A stretch of DNA of 21,464 nucleotides. Origin: a virus. Made by a program: the position numbers and the translations under genes. A model generated the notes under the pieces. It saw only the letters and a list, made by a program, of their open reading frames with translations, was not told the origin of the DNA and did no database searches. The stretch spans positions 1 through 21,464 of the IMG/VR virus record IMGVR_UViG_3300045973_000104; one strand, given 5' to 3'. This document shows, piece by piece, positions 14,384 through 21,464 of this stretch (within the stretch, counting starts at the first letter, position 1; each line of letters begins with the position of its first letter).

Positions 14384-15156
14384 TGGGCATTGATCTTGAG
14401 TTGATGAAATCTATTTTTCGAGATGACCGATTGCACATCGGTCTTGCGCTCGTAAAAAGAGTCATTGTTCAAGACGATATGACAGACGTTGCGATTGAAT
14501 GCGAAATCGTGCCGGAAGGTCGTACAGTTATCGTTACTGATACTTGGGAGTCTGTAGGAGACAACACTGGACATGGAGATATTCCAGATCCCAACGACCT
14601 TATCCTCATCGTCATGGCAGACGGTGATCCTGATCGAGCCTACGCGATCAAGAGGCTTGCTTCTCATGAAGAGAAGTTACCGAAACAGATCAAGGATGGT
14701 CACTTCGTAACCAAGTCAAAGCCGGGTAAGAAGTTGTTTCTAGGGAGTGACACTCGAGTCGAGATCGGCAAAGCCAATGCTGACGCTCCAGCAGCAGAGA
14801 ATTTAGTCCTTGGATTGGTCTTCAAACAGTTAATGTCTGACGAATTGACTCAGCTAGCTACGCTTTCGACAACGCTCAAGACGCTTTCTCAGAAGACGAG
14901 TTCGCTGTTAGGCCAGGTCAATAGCCTGGTGTCTGCTCTGTCTTCGTTCGCTGGATCTTTGACGATAGAAGCCGCTGCAGGTGCTGCATTGACTGCACAG
15001 CTCACTCCAATCGTCATCCAATTGACGACTATCGACTCGGCGATTGGAACTGTTGGCTCTGACGCAGATGGCGTGAAAACAGCACTGAATAACCTCAAGT
15101 CAAGTCCTGTGGAAGATAAACTCGTTTTGAGCGATACTGTCTTTACGGAGAAATAA
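14383..15156 (+). CDS. Baseplate spike-like protein (gpV type) with helical C-terminus
   Basis: 257 residues. Residues ~10-125 are beta-rich and could form the OB-fold domain of spike proteins (HIGLALVKRVIVQDDMTDVA; PNDLILIVMADGDPDRAYAI; GKKLFLGSDTRVEIG). Instead of the usual triple beta-helix or Zn/Fe-binding tip, residues ~140-235 form a long Leu/Ser/Thr/Ala-rich helical region (LATLSTTLKTLSQKTSSLLG; LVSALSSFAGSLTIEAAAGA). The gene lies between hub and gp25, the place for gpV. It could be a spike with an unusual coiled-coil extension or another central baseplate protein. The start is a TAATG overlap. Confidence 0.6.
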   Translation: MGIDLELMKSIFRDDRLHIGLALVKRVIVQDDMTDVAIECEIVPEGRTVIVTDTWESVGDNTGHGDIPDPNDLILIVMADGDPDRAYAIKRLASHEEKLPKQIKDGHFVTKSKPGKKLFLGSDTRVEIGKANADAPAAENLVLGLVFKQLMSDELTQLATLSTTLKTLSQKTSSLLGQVNSLVSALSSFAGSLTIEAAAGAALTAQLTPIVIQLTTIDSAIGTVGSDADGVKTALNNLKSSPVEDKLVLSDTVFTEK

Positions 15157-15555
15157 ATGGCAAGTGTAGCAGACGTTCTTCTCACTGATTTGGCACATAA
15201 AAGGGACTTTCTTCCTACTCCAGGAGGAGATCTCCAGACCATTTCCGGTATGCAGAACGTCAGAGATGCACTGTTCGCTAGGCTCATGACAGAGCCAGGA
15301 AGCCTAATTCATCGTCCAGATTACGGGGTTGGGATCAAGCGGTTCCAGAACGCTCTGAACAGACTCGGAAAGCAGAGAGAGCTTGCAGGTCGAATCAGTG
15401 AGAACTTCGCCAGAGATCCAAGGGTTGAAAAGGTCGAAGGTGTTCTGGTAGACTATGACGAGAGCAATCCATCAAAAGTAACAATTGTTGTTCGGGTTAA
15501 GGTGGTAGGAGTTGATGCAGTCGTCATGAACTTTACACCATTCAGCGGGGCTTGA
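15157..15555 (+). CDS. Baseplate wedge protein, gp25/W family
   Basis: 132 residues with the compact lysozyme-like gp25 fold seen by pattern: GGDLQTISGMQNVRDALFAR, then MTEPGSLIHRPDYGVGIKRF (a strong family element: a turn with E-P-G-x-x-x-x-P-x-Y-G), and a C-terminal helix-strand part ending with VDAVVMNFTPF. Members sit in the wedge and begin sheath assembly. The start ATG 15157 immediately follows the previous stop TAA, and baseplate J follows after 3 bases. Confidence 0.9.
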   Translation: MASVADVLLTDLAHKRDFLPTPGGDLQTISGMQNVRDALFARLMTEPGSLIHRPDYGVGIKRFQNALNRLGKQRELAGRISENFARDPRVEKVEGVLVDYDESNPSKVTIVVRVKVVGVDAVVMNFTPFSGA

Positions 15556-15558
15556 TAA

Positions 15559-16749
15559 ATGGCACTTACTCTTAAATCTCAGGGTGAATATTATACAGAC
15601 TTCCAGAACGAAGTCCAAGACAACGCTCCAGAGCTGACCGATTTTACAGAAGGATCGAAGCTCGACATTTTAGGTGGCGCGCATTCTTCTGGCGTTTCTG
15701 AACTCACAAAACTGATCGTCGATCAGTTCATGAAGACTTTCTTCGATACTGCGAATGGCCCAGAGATTACTGGCGGATCTGACGATCTGCAGACTCTGGC
15801 AGTCGATCACTTCGGTACTTCATTCTCTCGTCCACTGGCAGCCTACGCAATTGGCGATGTGACGTTCTCGAGGCCAACTTACACTGCTGGATCTGTGACG
15901 ATCCCGATTGGAACAATCGTCAAAACTGCAGTTGACTCTAACGGTGTTTCGCAACGATTTGCGACAGTCGCAGCGGTTACAATGGGTCCAACGACTCTTT
16001 CGATCAATGCGAGCGTGAAGAATGCAGTCGCTGGAATTCTTGGGAACGTAAACGCGGGAGCGATCAACAGCATCGAGAGCGCACTGACAGATCCAACGAT
16101 CATCGTCGTGAACGCCGCTGCTACAGCGGGTGGAGCAGCATCTCTTTCGGACTCTGCTTACCGTGAGTTCATTCGCAATAAATTAGAGACTCTCAAGGGC
16201 GGAACAATTCCAGGCATTGAAGGCTTGGCTAAAACAATCGCAGGAGTAGAGATTGCAACCGTTATCGAAGACGAGATCGCTGTTAAAGCGTGGAACATTG
16301 CTACCAATACTCCTATTGAGCCTTTGTTTAGAATCCCTAGGACGACTCTCTACATTGCAGACGCCAATGGATCAGCTAGCGGCGCACTTGTCTCACAGGT
16401 TCTTTCCTCTTTGGATTTTATCAGAGCCGCTGGTGTTCAAATCTTTGTGCTTGGCGCAACGCCTCTTCCTGTAAACTGGACAGCTTCGATCACGCTGAAT
16501 CCAGCAGGACCAAACTTCTCTGTTCTTGAGAACGATCCGAAGTTGATTTTGGATACGATGACTGCTTACTTGAACAGCCTACCAATTGGGACAGGCTTTG
16601 TAAGACGTATCGCGCGCCTCACGATCTTGAGCATTTGGGGTCCAGACGGGACAAACGACATCACTGACTTTGTGAACAAGACACCAGTCGGCGATGTGGC
16701 GGTTACCAGCATCGAAAAGCTTAAACCCGGAACAATAGGGATCGTCTAA
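15559..16749 (+). CDS. Baseplate J-like wedge protein
   Basis: 396 residues. The family shows in GSKLDILGGAHSSGVSELTK, a strand region (DVTFSRPTYTAGSVTIPIGT; RFATVAAVTM), a Gly/Ala-rich loop and SLSDSAYREFIRNKLETLKG with GTIPGIEGLAKTIAGVEIA. Baseplate J proteins form the wedge ring and relay the contraction signal. They are normally encoded between gp25/W and gpI, as here. The gene ends in a TAATG overlap with the next one. Confidence 0.92.
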   Translation: MALTLKSQGEYYTDFQNEVQDNAPELTDFTEGSKLDILGGAHSSGVSELTKLIVDQFMKTFFDTANGPEITGGSDDLQTLAVDHFGTSFSRPLAAYAIGDVTFSRPTYTAGSVTIPIGTIVKTAVDSNGVSQRFATVAAVTMGPTTLSINASVKNAVAGILGNVNAGAINSIESALTDPTIIVVNAAATAGGAASLSDSAYREFIRNKLETLKGGTIPGIEGLAKTIAGVEIATVIEDEIAVKAWNIATNTPIEPLFRIPRTTLYIADANGSASGALVSQVLSSLDFIRAAGVQIFVLGATPLPVNWTASITLNPAGPNFSVLENDPKLILDTMTAYLNSLPIGTGFVRRIARLTILSIWGPDGTNDITDFVNKTPVGDVAVTSIEKLKPGTIGIV

Positions 16750-17360
16750 TGGCACTCTCCCAAGCTGATTGGTACGCCAAATTAAAGTCTTGGGTTCCTA
16801 CTTGGTTCTTCGAGAGCGAGCATTTCAATGTCGCGGAGTTCCAAGGGATCGCGCGCCTATTGTCTGAAGCTCAGCAGCAATCTGAAGACCACGTTTCCCA
16901 GACGTTCCTAAGCCAGGCCACAGATACGTTCCTGGATACGCACGCAAACGAGCGAAATTATAGGCGTCTTCCACAGGAAATTGATGCTGTTTTCTCTCCT
17001 CGAATCAGGAGCTTGCTGAATCAATCCAATTTTCCAGCGATCAAGATCCTGGTTGATGCGTTTCTGATCGTTGGCGAGTCCACTATCCGAGAGCATTTTC
17101 GTGATATCATCTTCTTAAATCGAGAAGCGTTCTATAGTCGGAGAGAGGTTTTCACCGATATTTATTACAATGCTTTCTCGATCATTGTAGAAAAACAGCT
17201 CCATGTACCGTACAGTTTTGCATCAAGGGAAAATTTCTTCTCTCGTGAAGACTTCGCGGGAAGCAACGAAAGTAGTCAGACCATATTTGATTTGATCGTT
17301 GAAACGGTCAATAATGTTAAGGCAGCGGGAACTCTCTACAGAGTTATTGAAAGGGATTAA
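16749..17360 (+). CDS. Baseplate wedge protein, gpI-like
   Basis: 203 residues directly after the J-like gene. The N-terminal helical region (WYAKLKSWVPTWFFESEHFN; EAQQQSEDHVSQTFLSQATD) resembles gpI/XkdU-type proteins, and YRRLPQ plus a long helix follow. The C-terminal half is aromatic and rich in Phe and Arg (NREAFYSRREVFTDIYYN; SRENFFSREDFAGS), likely a fibre- or wedge-binding surface. The fibre gene follows 2 bases later. Assignment rests on order and size. Confidence 0.75.
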   Translation: MALSQADWYAKLKSWVPTWFFESEHFNVAEFQGIARLLSEAQQQSEDHVSQTFLSQATDTFLDTHANERNYRRLPQEIDAVFSPRIRSLLNQSNFPAIKILVDAFLIVGESTIREHFRDIIFLNREAFYSRREVFTDIYYNAFSIIVEKQLHVPYSFASRENFFSREDFAGSNESSQTIFDLIVETVNNVKAAGTLYRVIERD

Positions 17361-17362
17361 AA

Positions 17363-18673
17363 ATGGCAAGGCGCATTGTAAACGACGGCCAGGAACTTAT
17401 CTATCAGGATCTGAACGATCTTCAGGCTCTTTCGGAGCAGGAGATTTACGATCGCGTCGTTTTCCAGATGCTCCAAAAGGTCGAGAACGCTTTCTTCCAA
17501 GATTCATTCAAGGCTGTTTTTGTTGATGCCACGAACGTAAGTTTAAATGCTGGATTAGGTTTGCAGACTGATGCCACTGTTGCTGCAACTGAGCCACAAA
17601 AACGGCCGATTTTTTCCGCAACATCTCAGACTGTCACTGTCGCAGATCCTGACGGTGTGAATGATCGTATCGACAAAATCGCAGTGAAGGTTGCGCGCGT
17701 CGTCACTGGTACGGATACAAGAAAATATAAGGCAACGATTGGCGGAAGCGTCACGAGCACTGTGTTCAACGTGAAAGACGACTGGTCTAGCGATGTCGTC
17801 GTAGTAACTGGAACTCCTTCGGGATCTCCTGTTGCTCCCGCGACTCCTGCTGGATACTTGGCAGTTGCAACGGTTCTCGTTCACGCTGTCACTGGTCTTG
17901 GTGGCCAGGTCGATATCACCGATCTTCGGTCGCTCATGCCAGTTGGCGGAGCAACGACAGTCAACACGACTGGATACCAAAGACTTCCTGCTGGCGCATC
18001 GACTTCAATCGCTTCTTTGTTTGCTGCGGCTGACGCGCTCCTAAAACAAGGGTACCTGAACTACACTGATTTTGATGATCTTGGAGCTGATCCTGCTGCT
18101 CCAGGAGCATCCAAGGTTCGCGTCTACCTCAAGGGTGGCGTAGCATTCTTGAAGGATTCTTCGGCTGCTGTGACTCCACTTGGCTCTGGTGGTGGTGGCG
18201 GTGGTGGTGGCGAGTGGCATCCAAATGCTATCGCTCCTACTGAAGACACTGAGAATGGCGAACTGGTTTGGATCTTCTCGAAGGCAGACGTAGGGTCACA
18301 AAAGCTCAGCCTGTTCGTAAAAGTCCCACAAAGTTATATCGCTGGTCGTCAAATTCTCATGTTCTTGGGACAATACAGCCCAAGCGCATCCAACACTCAG
18401 CTTTTGTCGACAGTCTCGAGCTTAATCCGAAAGAATCTTGACGCGATTGGATCGACTGCAAATCAACGCACGAGCACGAACTCAGCTCTGACCAACACGG
18501 TTGCAAACATGTATCGCCAGTCGACGCTTGACTTGACCGATGCCACGGGGAAGATTAACGGGTTCTCTGTCTCTCCTGGCGATCTGATTCGTTTGGATTT
18601 GGTTCGCGGAGTGGATACTGACACGGACGATATCCGTTTCGTTCCTTCCGCCACAGAGTTAAAATTTAGTTAA
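17363..18673 (+). CDS. Tail fibre-like or baseplate appendage protein
   Basis: 436 residues. An N-terminal helical anchor (DLNDLQALSEQEIYDRVVFQ, MLQKVENAFF) is followed by beta-rich repeats (NVSLNAGLGLQTDATVAATE, KIAVKVARVVTGTDTRK). Residues 276-283 are eight consecutive glycines coded by a 12-base unit present twice (18188-18211), clearly a flexible linker. The C-terminal domain of ~150 residues (WHPNAIAPTEDTENGELVW, LFVKVPQSYIAGRQILMFLG, ending ATELKFS) may be a jelly-roll receptor-binding unit. It contains no cysteine, unlike the next protein. No chaperone gene follows. Confidence 0.7.
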   Translation: MARRIVNDGQELIYQDLNDLQALSEQEIYDRVVFQMLQKVENAFFQDSFKAVFVDATNVSLNAGLGLQTDATVAATEPQKRPIFSATSQTVTVADPDGVNDRIDKIAVKVARVVTGTDTRKYKATIGGSVTSTVFNVKDDWSSDVVVVTGTPSGSPVAPATPAGYLAVATVLVHAVTGLGGQVDITDLRSLMPVGGATTVNTTGYQRLPAGASTSIASLFAAADALLKQGYLNYTDFDDLGADPAAPGASKVRVYLKGGVAFLKDSSAAVTPLGSGGGGGGGGEWHPNAIAPTEDTENGELVWIFSKADVGSQKLSLFVKVPQSYIAGRQILMFLGQYSPSASNTQLLSTVSSLIRKNLDAIGSTANQRTSTNSALTNTVANMYRQSTLDLTDATGKINGFSVSPGDLIRLDLVRGVDTDTDDIRFVPSATELKFS

Positions 18674-18688
18674 TCGAAAGGGAAGATC

Positions 18689-20503
18689 ATGTTTAAGAAA
18701 ATCATCATCGGTTTATTGTTGGCTCTCCCCGCATTTGCTGCGGATGTCCCTGAGCGCCAAGAACTTCCTGCGGTCAACATGTTGGCCAAGAAAAATCCTG
18801 GCTTTGAGAACGGCAAAGCAAGCTGGTCGGTAAGCGGCGGATCGCTCTCGACAGCAACGAGCGGAGCTAACTTCTACACGGGCGCGGCAAGCGGAGTGTT
18901 CACTGCTTCTGGCTCAGGCCAAATTCTTTCGAGCGCACTCGTTCCAGTGCTGAACGCACCAAACGGTTCTGCAAGTTGCAAAGTAAAGACTGCAGCGAGC
19001 GACTTCGTGCTTCAAGTGTTTGACGGCACGAATGTTCTGGCGGAATCCACGATTGGATCGAGCACTTCATTCAAAACTGCTGTAGCTACCTTCCCAATGC
19101 CAGCAACTGGCAGTATTCGTTTGCGAGTGAAGTCTGCAAGTGCTGCAGCAATCGCACTCGACAACTGCGTGATTGGTGAGAACAAGTTGATCCAGTTGAG
19201 CCAAGCTCAGCACTACGGATCGATGTCCGTTACGAACTGCACTGGTGTAACGTCTTGGACTACTGGCGCGTACCACGATCAAGACAGTGGCGGGACGGCA
19301 TGTACTTACACTGCGACAGGAAAACTATCTGCTCCAGTGGGTGCATTCATGGGTTTCCGCACAGCATTTGAGCCAGGTGAGTATCTGATCACAACCGGTA
19401 ATGCTTCGGAACTCAGCGCATCCGCAGTTATTCTTGGAACGAGAATCAGCAATGGGACGGTGAGTACGAAGAGTCCTACAAAGCAATTGGGCGGATCTGC
19501 TGTCAGTGCAAACTCTGGCGACACTTATTCGTTGACTGTCACATCTCCATTGTCTGCTTCAGATTTTAAATTTCAGGTAAATGTTGCCGCAGGTACCTAC
19601 TCATCTGATACTAGTGGTGCGAACGAGTTTACGTTTGACGTGTACAAGTTCCCTACTCAAGTGGATCAGGCATACACCGCAGGAACAATTGCTCAGGATT
19701 GGAGCGGGAACGTCACCGGTAATACCGGCATTACGTCCGCAACTCCAGTTGACCTTCCAGGGACTCCAACGCTGACAGAGTACTCGAACACGAATGCTGG
19801 AACGGTTACGATTTCAGCAGCTAGTAACGGGTTCACGATCTCTCCTGCTCGCGCTGGAACAGTTGAAGTTTGTCACTCAGGTACAGGTAATTTTTCAAAT
19901 GCCAGCGCCTCTGCAACGATTGGTACCTACAAGAATAGCGTTTTAATGGATGCTGTTCTTGGGATCACGAATAGTACGGCGGGGGGTTCTTTACCTTTCG
20001 GACGATGCTTGCAGACTAAGGTTACCTCGGTTGGATCTCCTCTCGAATTCAAGATTGAAGCATCGATCAACTCAGGCACCTTTTCTGTCGGCGACGTTCT
20101 ATGGACCTTCAAGTATTTGGATCAGCAAGTTCCTGCTCCAGTTCTGGTTGGCTCTGTCATTAGTCCGATTGCTGGTGTTGAGATCCTCGCCAGGGCGTCA
20201 GTTGCTGGAGCTGGCGGCCCAAATACTGCGTGCGTGACAAGCCCTTGCACCGTTCATAGCCAATCTGGATCTTGGATTACTTCTGTTACGAGAACTTCCG
20301 CAGGTGTTTATGTGGTTAACTTTGCTTCTGGTACGTTCTCTGCGTCTCCAATGTGCCAAGTGACTGCATCTGACGTGTCTACGGCAATTTCAGCAAGTCT
20401 TGTAAATACGGCGACATCAAGCCTAGTTGGTGTAGCAGTCTGGAATGGTGTAGGTGCAAACGCCGATGATGCTTTTCAGATTCTATGTATGGGTCCTAAG
20501 TAA
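18689..20503 (+). CDS. Secreted cysteine-rich fibre-like protein with Sec signal peptide
   Basis: 604 residues; function unknown. Residues 1-17 are a clear Sec signal peptide: MFKK, hydrophobic IIIGLLLAL, then PAFA before ADVPE, with an AxA cleavage site after A17. A jelly-roll carbohydrate-binding-like domain follows (KNPGFENGKASWSVSGGS, residues ~35-165), then other Thr/Ser/Gly-rich beta domains. The C-terminal ~90 residues (SVTRTSAGVYVVNFASGTFS) resemble fibre tip domains. Ten cysteines (97, 160, 184, 205, 395, 440, 515, 520, 556, 600) suggest five disulfides formed outside the cytoplasm. ATG 18689 follows AAAGGGAAG. It lies between a fibre gene and a lipoprotein gene. It may be a surface adhesin, a receptor decoy or a fibre added after lysis. 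Confidence 0.8.
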   Translation: MFKKIIIGLLLALPAFAADVPERQELPAVNMLAKKNPGFENGKASWSVSGGSLSTATSGANFYTGAASGVFTASGSGQILSSALVPVLNAPNGSASCKVKTAASDFVLQVFDGTNVLAESTIGSSTSFKTAVATFPMPATGSIRLRVKSASAAAIALDNCVIGENKLIQLSQAQHYGSMSVTNCTGVTSWTTGAYHDQDSGGTACTYTATGKLSAPVGAFMGFRTAFEPGEYLITTGNASELSASAVILGTRISNGTVSTKSPTKQLGGSAVSANSGDTYSLTVTSPLSASDFKFQVNVAAGTYSSDTSGANEFTFDVYKFPTQVDQAYTAGTIAQDWSGNVTGNTGITSATPVDLPGTPTLTEYSNTNAGTVTISAASNGFTISPARAGTVEVCHSGTGNFSNASASATIGTYKNSVLMDAVLGITNSTAGGSLPFGRCLQTKVTSVGSPLEFKIEASINSGTFSVGDVLWTFKYLDQQVPAPVLVGSVISPIAGVEILARASVAGAGGPNTACVTSPCTVHSQSGSWITSVTRTSAGVYVVNFASGTFSASPMCQVTASDVSTAISASLVNTATSSLVGVAVWNGVGANADDAFQILCMGPK

Positions 20504-20515
20504 GGGGGAAGAATT

Positions 20516-20650
20516 ATGAAGATTGTTCTTTTTGTATCATTCTTGGTTCTGAGTTCTTGTTCTTCGGCGATCCTAGTCGAAGACTGCAAGCCGCATCATT
20601 TGACACTCGCCGGTAAAATGGTTTCTAGCTGCATTCCTTTTAAAGAATGA
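20516..20650 (+). CDS. 44-aa predicted lipoprotein
   Basis: ATG 20516 has GGGGGA 6-7 bases upstream. The product starts MKIVLFVSFLVLSSC: a lysine, a hydrophobic run and a lipobox L-S-S-C15, so signal peptidase II should leave a mature lipopeptide of 30 residues. The mature part has two more cysteines (C24, C39). It ends in an ATGA overlap with the holin candidate. Likely roles are outer-membrane spanin subunit (Rz1-like, although it lacks the usual proline richness) or a surface-exclusion lipoprotein; neither is proven. Confidence 0.75.
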   Translation: MKIVLFVSFLVLSSCSSAILVEDCKPHHLTLAGKMVSSCIPFKE

Positions 20651-20886
20651 AGGAAACAATGGTAACGCGCCTCGCCCGCATGGAGGAGCGTCTTGAGTTT
20701 TTGCACCAGAAGTCAGAGGAGCGTCACGTCGAAGTGAAGGCTCTTCTTGAACCACTGGCGCACACTGTCGCGAAGCATAAAACTCTTCACGCTCTGAGTC
20801 GAAACGACAAGCACTGGATGTACGGAATTTCAGTCTTCTTTGGCGGACTAGCTGGCGCTCTCGTCAAGTACTTGCCTAGACCATAA
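20647..20886 (+). CDS. XhlA-like membrane protein, holin candidate
   Basis: 79 residues from ATG 20647 (ATGA overlap), or 75 from ATG 20659, which has AAGGAA closely upstream. The N-terminal two thirds are a charged coiled coil (RLARMEERLEFLHQKSEERH, VEVKALLEPLAHTVAKHK); one membrane segment lies at the end (WMYGISVFFGGLAGALVKYL) before a short basic tail. This is the layout of XhlA-type proteins, which work with a holin in host lysis. Position shortly before an amidase gene fits. Whether it is the holin or an accessory is unclear. Confidence 0.7.
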   Translation: MKETMVTRLARMEERLEFLHQKSEERHVEVKALLEPLAHTVAKHKTLHALSRNDKHWMYGISVFFGGLAGALVKYLPRP

Positions 20887-20900
20887 TTTTCCCTCATAAT
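20872..20900 (+). promoter_or_regulatory. Possible promoter before the small lysis-region genes
   Basis: TTGCCT (20872-20877, 4 of 6), a 17-base spacer and CATAAT (20895-20900, 5 of 6). The expected start point is near 20907, one base before the ATG of the next small gene, so its message could be leaderless; that gene has no visible ribosome binding site. It overlaps the end of the holin candidate. Confidence 0.35.
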
Positions 20901-20907
20901 AATTTGC

Positions 20908-21042
20908 ATGGATAAACAATTCTGGGCGATGGTAACTGCTCAAATGATTGTCCTCATTGGTGAGCGACACATGGGGAAAACTGAGTTTGGCAGCATCCTT
21001 GGATGGATTGAGGCCAAACTGTTACAAAAAAAGGAAAAGTAA
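20908..21042 (+). CDS. 44-aa small protein, unknown, lysis region
   Basis: ATG 20908 to TAA 21042. The sequence starts MDKQFWAMVTAQMIVLIGER and ends with a basic tail LLQKKEK. A 13-residue hydrophobic stretch (FWAMVTAQMIVLI) is short for a transmembrane span; an amphipathic membrane-binding helix is possible. No Shine-Dalgarno is visible, though a promoter-like sequence just upstream could give a leaderless transcript. It ends 2 bases before the next gene's start, which fits a real gene, but a chance open frame cannot be excluded. Confidence 0.5.
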   Translation: MDKQFWAMVTAQMIVLIGERHMGKTEFGSILGWIEAKLLQKKEK

Positions 21043-21044
21043 AA

Positions 21045-21380
21045 ATGTTGAATGCAATGTTGAAACCTATCGTTAAGGCTCTCGTAGACGGCGAAAAAGC
21101 AGTTGCTGCTGGAATTGCAAAAGATTGGTCTGCTCTTGGTCAAGCTGGTGTTGCTGTCCTTATGGACATCCCTGCTTTGATCGCTGGCGCGCCACAGTTT
21201 GAAGCCGATCTCCAAGCCTTGCTTGTTGATCCTGCCGCCGATGCTGACCTTTTGGCTTACGTAGTTCTGTCTCTCGAAGGACAAGACGAGAAAGCCAAGA
21301 AGATCATTGCCGCTGCTGCTGACCTCTTGCTCTCCACAGTCGTGAAGACAAAGGTCTTGGTCGAAGCCGTCAAATCGTGA
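21045..21380 (+). CDS. 111-aa Ala/Leu-rich helical protein of unknown function
   Basis: ATG 21045 with AAAGGA 9 bases upstream. All-helical composition, rich in Ala, Leu and Val: KPIVKALVDGEKAVAAGIAK, then WSALGQAGVAVLMDIPALIA (hydrophobic with one Asp), then an Asp-rich loop and two more helices to the end (KIIAAAADLLLSTVVKTK). It may associate with the membrane but has no clear uncharged span of 20. It lies between the holin candidate and the endolysin gene, whose GTG overlaps its stop (GTGA), so it may join lysis or its timing. Confidence 0.7.
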   Translation: MLNAMLKPIVKALVDGEKAVAAGIAKDWSALGQAGVAVLMDIPALIAGAPQFEADLQALLVDPAADADLLAYVVLSLEGQDEKAKKIIAAAADLLLSTVVKTKVLVEAVKS

Positions 21381-21464
21381 AATTTGCCCTTGTAGTCGGG
21401 CATGAAGCAGATCGTCCAGGGGCGCACGCTGTTGCGCCTCTGGACTGCTACGAGTACGAGTACA
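21377..21464 (+). CDS. N-acetylmuramoyl-L-alanine amidase endolysin, 5' part (runs off window)
   Basis: Starts at GTG 21377, overlapping the previous stop as GTGA. Twenty-nine residues are visible, beginning MKFALVVGHEADRPGAHAVA and ending DCYEYEY. The pattern strand-G-H, then P-G-A, then E-Y-E-Y matches the start of Amidase_3-type zinc amidases, with H9 and a glutamate of the EYEY element as likely zinc ligands. The enzyme would cut the bond between muramic acid and L-alanine. The fragment is short, so the family call is moderate. Confidence 0.65.
   Translation, partial: MKFALVVGHEADRPGAHAVAPLDCYEYEY

Noticed and set aside
21407-21441. GGGGCGCA / TGCGCC inverted repeat near the window end as a terminator
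   Set aside because: It lies inside the start of the amidase coding sequence, has no T-run and needs a wobble pair for extension.
1-21464. CRISPR array, tRNA genes, insertion sequences or att sites
   Set aside because: No spaced direct repeats, cloverleaf-like sequence, transposase or integrase coding sequence was found by reading the window.

Overview
The window is the structural and early lysis part of a contractile-tailed (myovirus-type) phage or prophage. Virion genes run left to right, packed tightly with ATGA, TAATG or few-base junctions. The host is probably Gram-negative: the right end encodes a protein with a Sec signal peptide and a small lipoprotein with a lipobox. I cannot name the host genus, and no integrase, tRNA or att site is visible, so phage versus prophage is undecided.

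Layout. (1) 1-2467: C-terminal part of the portal, a protein of unknown function with a GHTKSG motif, and a MuF-type minor head protein. (2) 2397-2812: two small genes on the opposite strand, a zinc-ribbon-like protein and a coiled-coil protein, behind an operator-like dyad; this looks like a moron inserted in the head module. (3) 2891-5051: a self-contained capsid transcription unit with promoter, leader hairpin, scaffold, major capsid protein, probable decoration protein and a strong intrinsic terminator. (4) 5071-7357: a 58-aa basic protein, head-tail connector proteins, a disordered 91-aa protein, an HK97-gp10-like protein and a probable tail terminator. (5) 7374-11671: sheath, tube, tail assembly chaperone with a -1 frameshift extension, and a 622-aa tape measure. 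(6) 11672-17360: baseplate genes in the usual order: LysM adaptor, hub, spike-like protein, gp25/W, J, I. (7) 17363-20650: a fibre-like protein, then a 604-aa secreted cysteine-rich fibre-like protein and a 44-aa lipoprotein. (8) 20647-21464: an XhlA-like holin candidate, two small unknown proteins and the start of a zinc amidase endolysin.

Working together: scaffold and major capsid protein build the prohead around the portal; connector proteins and the tail terminator join head and tail; chaperone and tape measure set tail length; sheath and tube form the contractile machine on the baseplate; fibres bind the host; the last genes lyse the cell. The strongest unusual points are two tandem slippery heptamers in the chaperone gene, the exported fibre plus lipoprotein pair, the opposite-strand zinc-ribbon cassette, and the unclear start of the hub gene, where coding sequence extends upstream of any normal start codon.
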